DNA of 64,000 bases from Streptomyces viridiviolaceus (GTDB lineage: Bacteria > Actinomycetota > Actinomycetes > Streptomycetales > Streptomycetaceae): positions 15,158 through 79,157 of the forward strand of contig NZ_BMWA01000035.1 of the NCBI RefSeq assembly GCF_014650995.1, in the 5' to 3' direction. The notes under the pieces were generated by a model. That model saw nothing but the letters and a program-made list of their open reading frames with translations, was not told the origin of the DNA and searched no databases. Positions 1 through 8,440 of the stretch are shown here, one piece after another (the first letter of the stretch is position 1; each line of letters begins with the position of its first letter). A program made the position numbers and the translations under genes.

Positions 1-158
1 CGAGGGTTCCCCCGGGCGCGTGACGCGTCCTCAGAAGGCCCGCCCCGGCGGGCCTTCTGCCGTTCACCCCTCCCGCACCGGCGAGGGTTCCCCCGGGCGC
101 GTGACGCGTCCTCAGAAGGCCCGCCCCGGCGGGCCTTCTGCCGTTCACCCCTCCCGCA
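1..158. repeat. 81-bp tandem duplication carrying a terminator
   Basis: Bases 1-77 recur exactly at 82-158 (period 81). Each copy contains one perfect 12-bp-stem hairpin (33-58 and 114-139) and a copy of the last few codons of the HxlR gene. The array may extend left of the window, because the first copy begins at base 1. Confidence 0.9.
114..139 (-). terminator. Terminator of the HxlR gene
   Basis: Perfect 12-bp stem (AGAAGGCCCGCC paired with GGCGGGCCTTCT, 2-base gap) directly after the HxlR stop codon. An identical hairpin lies at 33-58 in the other tandem copy. Confidence 0.8.
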
Positions 159-783
159 GGGCCTTGGCCGCCGTGCCGTCCCCGCCCACCTCGACGCGTC
201 CGTCCAGCACCGCGTCGCACAGACCCAGTTCTCCGCGGCTGACCGCGGCACACGTGCCGGCGTCCAGGACCAGCCGGGCGTCCGGCTCCTCGGGGGCGGG
301 CCCGTCGCCGTACACCGGGCCGCTCTCGGCGCCGACGTACAGGTGGCAGTCGCCCTCCTCGAGCCGGACTTCGACGAGCCCCTCCCTCACTCCCGCCTCC
401 CGCAGGGCCCGCAGCAGCGGCAGCGCGAACCAGTGGGCCCGCACGGCGTCCGTGGGCCGCCGCTCGCCCAGCTCACCCGCGCCCCACGCACCCAGCGCCT
501 CCAGTACCGGCAGCAAACCCCTTCCTCGCGCGGTGAGTTCGTAGACGTAGGCCGCTCCGGGCGGAGGCAGCCGGCGCCGCGTCGTCAGCCCGTCCCGCTC
601 CATGTCCTTCAGCCGCGAGGCGAGTACGTCCGTGCTGACGCCCGGCAGGTCGGCGTGCAGGTCGGTGTAGCGCCGCGGGCCGGCCAGGAGCTCGCGGACG
701 ATCAGCAGGGTCCAGCGGTCCCCGACGGTGTCGAGCGCACGGGCGGCGGAACAGTACTGGTCGTAGCTTCGGCGAGGTGACAT
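145..783 (-). CDS. HxlR-family winged-helix transcriptional regulator
   Basis: 212-residue DNA-binding protein. Residues about 5-100 form an HxlR winged helix: a cysteine near the start (DQYCSAARALDTVGDRW), then LLIVRELLAGPRRYTDL and a recognition helix ending VLASRLKDMERDGL. The remaining 110 residues resemble the SCP2/sterol-carrier-like C-terminal domain of long HxlR proteins, which may bind a ligand; that is inference. ATG at 783 (MSPRRSYDQ) was chosen because it leaves the shared divergent promoter intact. It diverges from the alaA gene across an 87-bp gap holding two TTGG-N5-CCAA sites, so it probably controls itself and that gene. A duplicated terminator follows. Confidence 0.85.
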   Translation of the reverse strand: MSPRRSYDQYCSAARALDTVGDRWTLLIVRELLAGPRRYTDLHADLPGVSTDVLASRLKDMERDGLTTRRRLPPPGAAYVYELTARGRGLLPVLEALGAWGAGELGERRPTDAVRAHWFALPLLRALREAGVREGLVEVRLEEGDCHLYVGAESGPVYGDGPAPEEPDARLVLDAGTCAAVSRGELGLCDAVLDGRVEVGGDGTAAKALREG

Positions 784-805
784 GCGACGCAGTGTAGACA
801 GGTTG

Positions 806-839
806 TTGGACTTTCCAAGCTCCAACTTGGTAAAACCAA
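806..839. promoter_or_regulatory. Twin inverted-repeat operator in the HxlR/alaA divergent promoter
   Basis: TTGG-ACTTT-CCAA at 806-818 and TTGG-TAAAA-CCAA at 827-839 (extended to CTTGG/CCAAG at 826-840) are identically built and 21 bp apart, on one face of the helix. This is a likely site for two HxlR dimers. Confidence 0.65.
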
Positions 840-870
840 GCAACACCAGATACCGGAGGGGAAGCCGCGC

Positions 871-2079
871 ATGGAGTTCCGGCAGTCGAACAAGCTCAGC
901 GAGGTCTGCTACGAGATCCGCGGCCCGGTGATCGAGCACGCCAACGCGCTGGAGGAGGCGGGGCACAGCGTGCTGCGCCTGAACACCGGCAACCCGGCGC
1001 TCTTCGGATTCGAGGCGCCGGAGGAGATCCTCCAGGACATGATCCGGATGCTGCCGCAGGCGCACGGCTACACCGACTCGCGCGGCATCCTCTCCGCCCG
1101 CCGGGCCGTCGCCCAGCGCTACCAGACCCTCGGCCTGGAGGTCGGCGTCGACGACGTCTTCCTCGGCAACGGCGTCTCCGAACTGGTCTCCATGGCCGTG
1201 CAGGCCCTGGTCGAGGACGGCGACGAGATCCTGATCCCCGCCCCCGACTTCCCCCTCTGGACGGCGGTGACGACCCTCGCGGGCGGCAAGGCGGTCCACT
1301 ACCTGTGCGACGAGCAGGCCGAGTGGTACCCGGACCTGGCCGACATGGCCTCGAAGATCACCGACCGCACCAAGGCGGTCGTCATCATCAACCCGAACAA
1401 CCCGACCGGCGCCGTCTACCCCAAGGAGATCCTGGAGGGCATCCTCGACCTGGCCCGCCGGCACGGCCTGATGGTCTTCGCCGACGAGATCTACGACCAG
1501 ATCCTGTACGACGACGCCGTCCACCACTCGGTCGCGGCGCTCGCCCCCGACCTGGTGGTCCTGACCTTCTGCGGCCTGTCCAAGACGTACCGGGTCGCGG
1601 GCTTCCGCTCGGGCTGGCTGGTGGTCACGGGCCCGAAGCAGCACGCGCGCGACTACCTGGAGGGCCTGACGATGCTGGCCTCCATGCGCCTGTGCGCCAA
1701 CGCTCCCGCCCAGTACGCCATCCAGGCCGCACTCGGCGGCCGCCAGTCCATCCGCGAACTGACCGCGCCGGGCGGCCGGCTGCGCGAACAGCGGGACGTG
1801 GCCTGGGAGAAGCTGAACGAGATCCCGGGTGTCTCCTGCGTGAAGCCCAAGGGCGCGCTGTACGCCTTCCCGCGCATCGACCCCAAGGTGCACCCGATCC
1901 ACGACGACGAGAAGTTCGTCCTGGACCTGCTGCTGCGGGAGAAGATCCAGGTGGTCCAGGGCACGGGCTTCAACTGGCCGTCCCCGGACCACTTCCGCAT
2001 CCTGACGCTGCCGTACGCGGAGGACCTGGAGGCGGCCGTCGGGCGGATCGGGCGGTTCCTGAGCGGATACCGGCAGTAG
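871..2079 (+). CDS. alaA: AlaA-type PLP-dependent alanine/aspartate aminotransferase
   Basis: 402-residue fold-type I aminotransferase that moves an amino group between alanine (or a similar amino acid) and a 2-oxo acid. It follows E. coli AlaA almost end to end: IRGPVIEHA near the start, NTGNPALFGFEAPEEIL, INPNNPTGAVY, ADEIYDQILYDDAVHHS and the PLP-lysine region SKTYRVAGFRSGW. The family length is about 400, so the gene is complete. ATG at 871 follows GGAGG at 857-861 with good spacing. It diverges from an HxlR regulator that probably controls it. Transamination to pyruvate is the best-supported reaction; preference for glyoxylate or another acceptor cannot be read from sequence. Confidence 0.93.
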   Translation: MEFRQSNKLSEVCYEIRGPVIEHANALEEAGHSVLRLNTGNPALFGFEAPEEILQDMIRMLPQAHGYTDSRGILSARRAVAQRYQTLGLEVGVDDVFLGNGVSELVSMAVQALVEDGDEILIPAPDFPLWTAVTTLAGGKAVHYLCDEQAEWYPDLADMASKITDRTKAVVIINPNNPTGAVYPKEILEGILDLARRHGLMVFADEIYDQILYDDAVHHSVAALAPDLVVLTFCGLSKTYRVAGFRSGWLVVTGPKQHARDYLEGLTMLASMRLCANAPAQYAIQAALGGRQSIRELTAPGGRLREQRDVAWEKLNEIPGVSCVKPKGALYAFPRIDPKVHPIHDDEKFVLDLLLREKIQVVQGTGFNWPSPDHFRILTLPYAEDLEAAVGRIGRFLSGYRQ

Positions 2080-2433
2080 CGGCACCCCCGACCTCCGGCG
2101 CGCGGAGGTCCGGCACATCGCACGGGGCAAGCGACGACCGCGCACCGCGTTCAGGGCGAGGAAGTCCCCGCCCGTCCGCCGTGTGCGCGGTTTCGTCACC
2201 CGTTCGGCCGCACCCCACGCCCGCCGGGGGACCGGCGTCTCCCCCTCGGGGAGAGCGCCAACGAGGCGCGTCCGAGCGGGAGTCGCCCGGCGGTGAGCCG
2301 GTGGGGCGGGGGGACTGCCGCCCGGGCAGTCACACGACGCTTGCCGTTCGGTTCTAGAATGGCGGGACAGGCGCGGGCCAGGGTCAGAGGTGGGCATTCC
2401 GAGGGTGCCCCGGGCCATGGCCTGGACGCGAAG

Positions 2434-2458
2434 CCCGGCCCGATTACGGCGGGCCGGG
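2434..2458. terminator. First of two repeated hairpins
   Basis: CCCGGCCCG, 7-base loop ATTACGG, CGGGCCGGG. The 25-base element is repeated exactly at 2488-2512. Confidence 0.75.
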
Positions 2459-2487
2459 ATGACGCGTCATGCGCCTGGCTGGAGAGC

Positions 2488-2512
2488 CCCGGCCCGATTA
2501 CGGCGGGCCGGG
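2488..2512. terminator. Second of two repeated hairpins
   Basis: Same 9-bp stem and ATTACGG loop as at 2434-2458. The stem is extended here by GGAGA (2481-2485) and TCTCC (2514-2518). Confidence 0.75.
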
Positions 2513-2542
2513 TTCTCCATGGCGCCCCAGGCGGTTTCCCGC

Positions 2543-3070
2543 TCAGTGGCCGCCCTTGTGGTTGTTGTAGTCGTCGAGGACCCGGAAGCTGCCCACGATG
2601 CCGTTCTGGACCCTCACACCGCTGCTGAAGCCGGGGTCGACGCCGTAGCTGGAGCTGCGGGGGCCGACGGTGGCGATGGGGGCGCCGTTGTCGCAGGTCG
2701 CGCCCCGGAAGACCGCGACGGTCTTCTTGCTGTCATTGCGGATGTTGAGGCTCGTGGAGCCCAGGCCGCTGACCACCGTGATGCAGCCGCCGGGGCGGGA
2801 GGTGTAGGAGCGCTCGTTGACGTGGATCCAGCCCTCGTCGTAGTCCTTGCCGCCGTGGTTGTTGTTGCCACGGTCGTTGCGGTCCTTGTCCTTGTCCTTG
2901 TCCCCGTTGCCGGTGTCGCCGCCCAGAGGAGCGTGGATGGGAGCGGACGCCTGGTGGACCACTGCCGGCGCCGCCTGCGGTGCGGCGACGGCGTACGTGA
3001 TGCCGGACGCGGTCAGGGCTGCGGCGGCAGCGACGGCCGCGGTGAGCGCGTGGGAGCGGTTCATGATCAT
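2543..3070 (-). CDS. Small secreted protein of unknown function
   Basis: About 175 residues. An N-terminal signal peptide (basic MNRSHALTAA, a hydrophobic Ala-rich stretch, likely cut after AVAAPQAA) is followed by a charged low-complexity linker (alternating Lys/Asp, then Gly-Asn-His, residues about 50-75). A roughly 100-residue globular part contains two cysteines (GGCITVVSG and GATCDNGAP) that could form a disulfide. This suggests an exported protein. No enzyme motif is seen. The start is uncertain: ATG at 3070 or the in-frame ATG at 3064, both served by GGAGACGAGG upstream. The gene stands alone and ends in the twin hairpins. Confidence 0.75.
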   Translation of the reverse strand: MIMNRSHALTAAVAAAAALTASGITYAVAAPQAAPAVVHQASAPIHAPLGGDTGNGDKDKDKDRNDRGNNNHGGKDYDEGWIHVNERSYTSRPGGCITVVSGLGSTSLNIRNDSKKTVAVFRGATCDNGAPIATVGPRSSSYGVDPGFSSGVRVQNGIVGSFRVLDDYNNHKGGH

Positions 3071-3792
3071 GTCGCCTCGTCTCCTGTCTGAGGATGGCCG
3101 GCTGTGGCAGTCGGCTCGTGATTGAACGTACTTACGCTCCCCATAGCTGTCATATCGGACAGAACGGAAGCGGGGGCGACAGTGGGCCGATCGGGGTATG
3201 TACGGCCCTCGCAGCCGCTCCTCGGCGTTCTGATGGCTCGTCAAAGCCGCAGGTCAGTTTGACTGATTGAATGACTATTACTCCTTCAAGGTGATCTACT
3301 GACGCCTGGTCACCTCCCGGCGCGGCGGGTCGCTACTTGACATTCGGGGCCGCGCACTGCGGGGGAAACGAAAACGCTGGTGAGGCCGCACTCCGACGGG
3401 CTCCCCGGACGGCGGTGGCCGCCGTCCGGGGACGGTGTGTCAGCAGGAGTGCGGCCGGCTCAGGACGTGTCCGCCGGGGTCGGCGTGGCCTGGCACAGCG
3501 CAGGGGCGACGGTGCGAGGCGGTCGCACCCCCTCGCCCGCCCGTGAAGGACCGCGCCCGCAGCCGGTCCGGTCACCACCCGCGCGACCGTACGGTTCGCT
3601 CCTCCGGAGCCGTACAGCCGTTCCCAGTAGTCGAGTTGGAGGGCGGCAAGGCACGACTGCGCCCGGCGTCGGCTCTTCACGTGACCGACCAACAGGTGGT
3701 GACCCGAACTCGCCGCCGCCTCACCGGGAATGCCGTGCACCGGCCCCTGGTTGGTGATCCCGGAACGCGATCGACGACTGGGGGCAGGGCAG
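3071..3792. other. 722-bp intergenic region with a nested palindrome
   Basis: No convincing gene. Bases 3120-3320 are AT-richer than the surroundings and probably hold promoters. Bases 3384-3456 form a nested inverted repeat. A short imperfect palindrome (GTACGG...CCGTAC) sits near 3590-3615. Confidence 0.55.
3384..3456. repeat. Nested inverted repeat (cruciform-like)
   Basis: Inner perfect stem of 13 bp (3403-3415 with 3419-3431, loop TGG) lies inside an outer 11-bp pair, GGCCGCACTCC (3384-3394) with GGAGTGCGGCC (3446-3456). It could be a terminator, a structured RNA or a mobile-element remnant. Confidence 0.75.
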
Positions 3793-4947
3793 ATGTCGCA
3801 GGACGTGCAGGGGACGGTGGCCGAGGGCTTCGAGGGGGTCCGGGAGGAGTTCGCGGCGTTCCTCGCCGGGGAACGGGACGAGCCCGGTGCTCAGCTGGTC
3901 GCGTACCACCGCGGGCGCAGGGTGGTGGACCTGTGGGCCGGGGACGGGCTGGACGGGGACTCCCTGACCAGTCTGTTCTCCATCACCAAGGGCGCGGCGC
4001 ACCTGGTCGTGGCGCTGCTGGTGCAGGACGGTGTGCTCGACCTCGACCGCGAAGTGGCCTTCTACTGGTCCGAGTTCGGGGCCGAGGGCAAGGACCGGCT
4101 GACGCTGCGCGAGCTGATCTCCCATCAGGCGGGTCTCGTCGGCGTGGACGGCGGGTTCACCACCGAGGAGCTGGCCGACGACCGGGTGCCGGCCGAGCGG
4201 CTGGCCGGGCAGAAGCCGCTGTGGGAGCCCGGAACGGCCTACGGCTATCACGCCTTCGTGATCGGCGCGCTCACGGGTGAGGTGGTGCGGCGGGTGACCG
4301 GCCGGTCCGTGCAGGAACTCTACGAGGAGCGCCTGCGGTCCCCGTACGACCTGGACCTCTACCTCGGGCTGCCCGAGGAACTGGAACCGCGGTGGCTTCC
4401 GGTGCTGCCGTTGGTGCCCACGCCCGAGCAGGCGGAGCGGATCGCGGCGGCGGCCGCTGCGCCCGACGCGCTCAAGGGCGTCGCCTTCAATCAGCACGGG
4501 CCCCAGCCGACCGACCTCGTCGCCTTCGGCAACAGCCGGCTCGTGCGCGCGCTCGGCTCGACGTCCGCCGGCGGCGTGGGCAACGCGCGCGGTGTGGCCC
4601 GTATGTACGCCGCCGCCATCAGCACGGTCGACGGCAGACCGCCGCTGCTCACCCCCGCGACGGCGGCCGAGTTCGCCAGGGTGCACGCGCGCGGCACCGA
4701 CCTGGTCACGGGCGAGACGGACCACTTCGGCCTCGGCTTCGAGCGGCCCGTCGAGCAGTTCCCGTTCCTCGACCCGGGCGTTTTCGGGCACAGCGGTGCG
4801 ACCGGTTCCCTCGGCTTCGCCGACCCGGCGAGCGAAGTGGCGTACGCCTGTACCCGGCGCCGCTTCGCGCCCCCGTCCGACCACGGGCCCTCGGCCGAGA
4901 ACGGCCGTCTGGCCCAGTCGGTCCTGCGGGCCGCGGCGGGCGTGTGA
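3793..4947 (+). CDS. Beta-lactamase-fold serine hydrolase (class C/esterase type)
   Basis: 384-residue member of the beta-lactamase/EstB/DD-peptidase superfamily. The catalytic Ser63-x-x-Lys66 is in SLFSITKGAAH, and a YGYHAF stretch near residue 152 sits where the family's tyrosine motif is expected. The C-terminal HSGATGSLGFADP replaces the KTG box, as in family VIII esterases. No signal peptide is visible, so it is probably a cytoplasmic esterase rather than a secreted beta-lactamase. ATG at 3793 is preferred over an upstream in-frame start because the conserved part begins here. It is followed after 38 bp by the phosphatase gene, possibly one transcript. Confidence 0.85.
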   Translation: MSQDVQGTVAEGFEGVREEFAAFLAGERDEPGAQLVAYHRGRRVVDLWAGDGLDGDSLTSLFSITKGAAHLVVALLVQDGVLDLDREVAFYWSEFGAEGKDRLTLRELISHQAGLVGVDGGFTTEELADDRVPAERLAGQKPLWEPGTAYGYHAFVIGALTGEVVRRVTGRSVQELYEERLRSPYDLDLYLGLPEELEPRWLPVLPLVPTPEQAERIAAAAAAPDALKGVAFNQHGPQPTDLVAFGNSRLVRALGSTSAGGVGNARGVARMYAAAISTVDGRPPLLTPATAAEFARVHARGTDLVTGETDHFGLGFERPVEQFPFLDPGVFGHSGATGSLGFADPASEVAYACTRRRFAPPSDHGPSAENGRLAQSVLRAAAGV

Positions 4948-4985
4948 CACCGTGCTGACCTCTACTTCAGAAAGGAACGGCGGAC

Positions 4986-5585
4986 GTGGGTGATCTCTTT
5001 CTCGTCCGGCACGGTGAGACCGAGTGGTCCCGGTCCGGGCGGCATACCGGACTGACGGACGTACCACTGACCGACCACGGGCGGGACGAGGCGCGCGGGC
5101 TGGTGCCGTTCATCCGGTCGCACCGGATCGGCGCCTCGTTCGTCAGTCCGTCGCAGCGGGCCCGGGAGACCGCCGAGCTGATCGGGCTGCACGGCACCCG
5201 TGTCGACGCGGACCTGCACGAATGGGACTACGGCGGGTACGAGGGCGTCACCACCGTCGAGATCCATCGGACGCGGCCCGACTGGTTCCTGTTCACGGAC
5301 GGTGTCGCGCCCGGGCCGCCGGACCACCCCGGGGAGACGCCGGAACAGGTCGGCGAGCGGGCCGACCGGATGCTGGGCAAGGTGGAGGCCGCGTTCGCCA
5401 ACACCGAGGGGTGCGTGGTGCTGGTGGCGCACGGGCACTTCCTGCGGGTGCTGACGGCACGGCACCTGGGGCTGCCCGCCTCGCACGGCGCCTTGTTCCA
5501 GATGGCCACCGGAACGCTGTCCCGGCTGGGCACGGAGCACGGGCGGCCGGTGATCGCCGCGTGGAATGTCAGACCTCCGTCGTAG
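4986..5585 (+). CDS. Histidine phosphatase (phosphoglycerate mutase-like)
   Basis: 199-residue branch 1 histidine phosphatase, near family length. The phospho-acceptor motif LVRHGETEW is at residues 6-14. It is followed by SQRARETAEL (second arginine), EWDYGGYEG (acid) and VAHGHFLRVL (second histidine). Such enzymes hydrolyse phosphomonoesters; the substrate is unknown. The start is GTG at 4986 behind AAAGGAACGG. It lies between the esterase and a small conserved gene, all rightward. Confidence 0.9.
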   Translation: MGDLFLVRHGETEWSRSGRHTGLTDVPLTDHGRDEARGLVPFIRSHRIGASFVSPSQRARETAELIGLHGTRVDADLHEWDYGGYEGVTTVEIHRTRPDWFLFTDGVAPGPPDHPGETPEQVGERADRMLGKVEAAFANTEGCVVLVAHGHFLRVLTARHLGLPASHGALFQMATGTLSRLGTEHGRPVIAAWNVRPPS

Positions 5586-5634
5586 TCTTCCCGTGTGTGG
5601 CCCGGCCGGGACCGGGGGACGGGAGGAGGAGGCC

Positions 5635-6270
5635 GTGACACGACCGCCGACCGCCGCGCAGCGGCGTGTCATCGACGCCGCCGACCCGGTCACCGGGCGA
5701 CTGAAGGGGACGGAGGCGCAGCTCGCGGCTCTGGTGAAGCGGGGGCTCGCCTTCCGGCACCCGCGGCCGCCGCACGACCACTTCCTGACGCCGGCCGGAC
5801 ACCGGATACGGGAGGCCGTCGAGCCGGCGGCTGCCGAGCCCGCCGCGCGGGCCCCGGCGGCGGCCGACGGGGTGTTCGCCGCCCGGGTCGGCGGCGAGGA
5901 GACGCCACCGGATGCGGGGCCCGCCCGGCTCCGTGAGGTGCGCGGTGCCTGGCAGGGGCTGCTGGAGCTGCGCCGGATGACCCGCCGGGACGGGGCGACG
6001 GACCGGCCGTGCGACTGGGAGCGCACGCATCTGGTGCAGGCCGCGGCACTCGCGCTGGAGGCGGCCGGGAACCGCCCGGCGGGTCCGGAGGGCCGCGGTT
6101 ACCGGGTGCGTGCCACCCCGCAGCCCGAAGCCGTCGCCGTGTACGAGCCCGACGGGACGGCGCTGCGGGCCTGCGCCGCCACGTTGGAGCGGGCCGGCTG
6201 GCAGGTCGGCGAGCACACCGAGCCGCGGACGAACAGCCGTTACCTGCTGGCTTCTCCGCGGCGGACGTGA
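5635..6270 (+). CDS. Conserved hypothetical protein
   Basis: 211 residues with no family recognised. The N-terminal 60 residues (TAAQRRVIDAADPVTGRL, then LAALVKRGLAFRH and LTPAGHRIREA) look like a small winged-helix unit. A later segment, RVRATPQPEAVAVYEPDG with ATLERAGWQV, suggests a second small alpha/beta domain. GTG at 5635 is chosen for the strong GGAGGAGGAGG directly upstream; longer in-frame starts lack a ribosome site. It follows the phosphatase gene by 49 bp in the same direction. Confidence 0.7.
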   Translation: MTRPPTAAQRRVIDAADPVTGRLKGTEAQLAALVKRGLAFRHPRPPHDHFLTPAGHRIREAVEPAAAEPAARAPAAADGVFAARVGGEETPPDAGPARLREVRGAWQGLLELRRMTRRDGATDRPCDWERTHLVQAAALALEAAGNRPAGPEGRGYRVRATPQPEAVAVYEPDGTALRACAATLERAGWQVGEHTEPRTNSRYLLASPRRT

Positions 6271-6330
6271 GGACGGACGGGCGTGCCAGGATCAGTGGAT
6301 CAAAACGCCGATCATCACAAGGGGAAGTCC

Positions 6331-6753
6331 GTGAGTGAGCCGTTCTCCGTGCCCGTGACCGTCCGCGGCTACGAGACCGATGTGCAGGGTCACCTCAACC
6401 AGGCCGTGTACCTCAACTACGCCGAGCACGCCCGCTGGTCGCTGCTCCAGGCGGCCGGGATCCGGCAGGCGGACCTGGTGGCCCGGGGCGTGGGCCCCGT
6501 GGTGCTGGAGACGACCATCCGCTACCGGCGCGAGCTGCTCGCCGGTGACGAGGTCGAGGTGACGTGCGCCTTCGAGTGGGGTCAGGGCAAGACCTTCCGG
6601 ATACGACAGACCGTGCGCAAGGCCGACGGCACGGCGGCCGCCGAGATCGAGGCCGTCGGCGGGCTGCTGGATCTGCGGGCGCGGAAGCTGGTGGCCGATC
6701 CGCAGCGGCGTTTCAAGGAACTGGCGGCCGAGCCCGCGTTGTTCGGGCTGTAG
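6331..6753 (+). CDS. 4HBT hotdog-fold acyl-CoA thioesterase
   Basis: 140-residue single hotdog domain of the 4-hydroxybenzoyl-CoA thioesterase/YbgC type. The catalytic-region signature is YETDVQGHLNQAVYLNYAEHARW (split here as YETDVQGHLNQAVYL and NYAEHARW), with the aspartate at the usual place. It presumably cleaves acyl-CoA thioesters in the cytoplasm; chain length is unknown. GTG at 6331 follows AAGGGGAAG. A bidirectional hairpin lies 55 bp downstream, separating it from the convergent permease gene. Confidence 0.87.
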   Translation: MSEPFSVPVTVRGYETDVQGHLNQAVYLNYAEHARWSLLQAAGIRQADLVARGVGPVVLETTIRYRRELLAGDEVEVTCAFEWGQGKTFRIRQTVRKADGTAAAEIEAVGGLLDLRARKLVADPQRRFKELAAEPALFGL

Positions 6754-6807
6754 GGGGGCCGGCCCCCTGCCGGTCACGGTCCGTGCGGCCGGACCGGCAG
6801 CGGTGAG

Positions 6808-6835
6808 GCCGGCGCCCGAGGATCGAGGCGCCGGC
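6808..6835. terminator. Bidirectional terminator
   Basis: GCCGGCGCC, 10-base loop, GGCGCCGGC between convergent genes. Confidence 0.8.
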
Positions 6836-6873
6836 CCGTGCCCGGTGTCCGGGGGTGTCCCCGGGCGCCGGCG

Positions 6874-8259
6874 TCAGGGAGTCGCCGTGGCCCGCGACGC
6901 GCCGCTGATCTCCTCCCCCGCCTCCATCGGATGGGTCACGTCCGCCGCTTCCCGTCCCTTGCCGATGTGGTTGAAGACCAGGTTGAGCAGGACGGCGGCC
7001 ACACAGCCCGTCGAGATGCCCGAGTCCAGAATGATCTTCGCGTTCTCCGGGAACGAGTGGTAGAACTCCGGCGCCGCGATCGGGATGATGCCGACGGCCA
7101 AGGAGACCGCCACGATCAGGACGTTGTTGTCCTTCTCCAGGCCGGCCCGGACCAGGGTCTGGATGCCGCTGGCCGCGACCGAGCCGAACAGGACCACGCC
7201 CGCACCGCCGAGCACCGGGCGCGGCACGACCGCGATCAGCGACGCGGCCATGGGGCACAGGCCCATCAGCACCAGGAAGCCGCCGCCGGCGGCGACCACG
7301 TAGCGGCTGCGGATCTTCGTCATCGCGACCAGGCCGATGTTCTGGGCGAAGGCGCTGCACATGAAGCCGTTGAACAGGGGGCTGACCGCCGAACCCAGGG
7401 TGTCGGCGCGCAGGCCGGCCGCGATGGTCTTCTCGTCGGCCGGACGGTCGACGATCTCGCCCAGGGCCAGCATGTCGGCGGTGGACTCGGTCATCGAGAC
7501 GACCATCACCACGCACATCGACAGGATCGCGGCGAGCTGGAACTGCGGGGCGCCGAAGTGGAACGGGGTCGGGAAGCCGACGACGTCCGCGTCCGCGACC
7601 GGCCCGAAGTCCGTGACGCCGAACGGGATCGCGATGAGCGTGCCCGCCACCAGGCCGAGCAGCACGGCGATCTGCTTGACGAAGCCGCGGGTGAAGCGGC
7701 GCAGCAGCAGGACGATGACGAGGGTGATCGCCGCGAGGCCCAGGTTGGTCGGCGACCCGAAGTCGTCGGCCGTCGGGCTGGCGCCCTGGGCCCAGCCGAA
7801 GGCGACGGGCAGCAGCGAGATGCCGATGAGGGTGATCACCGTGCCGGTGACGACCGGTGGGAAGAAGCGGATCGCCTTGCAGAAGACGGGGGCCGCCAGG
7901 AAGCCGAGCAGACCGGCGACGATGACGGCGCCGAAGATGATCGGCAGCGCGTCCGACTTGTCCTCGGTGGAGGCGACGATCGCGGTCATGGGGGCGACAC
8001 CGGCGAAGGTGACGCCGTTGACGAAGGGCAGCCGGGCACCGATCTTCCAGATGCCGAGGGTCTGCAGGAAGGTGGCGAGGCCGGCGGTGAACAGGCAGGC
8101 GCCGGTGAGGAAGGTGAGTTCGGCGGCGGACAGGCCGATGGCCGCGCCGACGATCAGGGGTGGGGCTACGACTCCGGCGTACATGGCGGCCACATGCTGC
8201 AGGCCGGTGGTCGCCATCTTCAGGGCGGGGAGTTTCTCGTCAACAGGGTGGTCGGCCAC
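6874..8259 (-). CDS. NCS2-family purine/urate:cation symporter
   Basis: 461-residue membrane protein with about 12-14 hydrophobic segments, close to NCS2/NAT transporters such as E. coli UacT and fungal UapA. It starts VDEKLPALKMATTGLQHVAA and carries the family signature around QNIGLVAMTKIRSRYVV and the ESTADML motif in the substrate region. It imports a purine base or urate by cation symport. A paralogue sits at 9938-11347. It lies downstream of the 8-oxoguanine deaminase gene, but three hairpins at 8369-8464 separate them, so it may be transcribed separately. Substrate assignment rests on its place in the purine locus. Confidence 0.9.
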   Translation of the reverse strand: MADHPVDEKLPALKMATTGLQHVAAMYAGVVAPPLIVGAAIGLSAAELTFLTGACLFTAGLATFLQTLGIWKIGARLPFVNGVTFAGVAPMTAIVASTEDKSDALPIIFGAVIVAGLLGFLAAPVFCKAIRFFPPVVTGTVITLIGISLLPVAFGWAQGASPTADDFGSPTNLGLAAITLVIVLLLRRFTRGFVKQIAVLLGLVAGTLIAIPFGVTDFGPVADADVVGFPTPFHFGAPQFQLAAILSMCVVMVVSMTESTADMLALGEIVDRPADEKTIAAGLRADTLGSAVSPLFNGFMCSAFAQNIGLVAMTKIRSRYVVAAGGGFLVLMGLCPMAASLIAVVPRPVLGGAGVVLFGSVAASGIQTLVRAGLEKDNNVLIVAVSLAVGIIPIAAPEFYHSFPENAKIILDSGISTGCVAAVLLNLVFNHIGKGREAADVTHPMEAGEEISGASRATATP

Positions 8260-8368
8260 GGCGGCGTCCCTCCGGTCGGGTACACGTCGGATCCGACGTG
8301 GGTGTCAGGGAGGTGGTGCGGGTGGTCGTGCGGGACCGGGACGGACCGTTCGAGAAAACGGGGACCGG

Positions 8369-8403
8369 CTCCGGGGGCGTGCGCGGGCGCGCACGCCCCG
8401 GAG
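8369..8403 (-). terminator. Terminator hairpin 1 after the deaminase gene
   Basis: 15-bp stem CTCCGGGG(G)CGTGCGC with GCGCACGCCCCGGAG and one bulged G. Confidence 0.8.
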
Positions 8404-8410
8404 ACGGCCA

Positions 8411-8435
8411 CCGTGGACCCCGCTCGGGTCCACGG
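8411..8435 (-). terminator. Hairpin 2 after the deaminase gene
   Basis: Perfect 10-bp stem CCGTGGACCC with GGGTCCACGG, loop CGCTC. Confidence 0.75.
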
Positions 8436-8440
8436 TCGCC

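Larger units (their letters stand above)
2080..2542. other. Gene-free convergent interval with twin hairpins
   Basis: No reading frame here has convincing coding character. The right end carries two near-identical hairpins (2434-2458, 2488-2512) that end the leftward secreted-protein gene and possibly the rightward aminotransferase gene. Confidence 0.6.

Noticed and set aside
145..2418. Very long leftward frame spanning the HxlR gene and antisense to alaA
   Set aside because: Only the 145-783 part is a recognisable protein; the rest is a GC-driven open frame opposite alaA.
6751..6757. TAGGGGG sequence after the 4HBT thioesterase gene
   Set aside because: The TAG is the gene's own stop codon and no second copy or downstream rightward gene is present.
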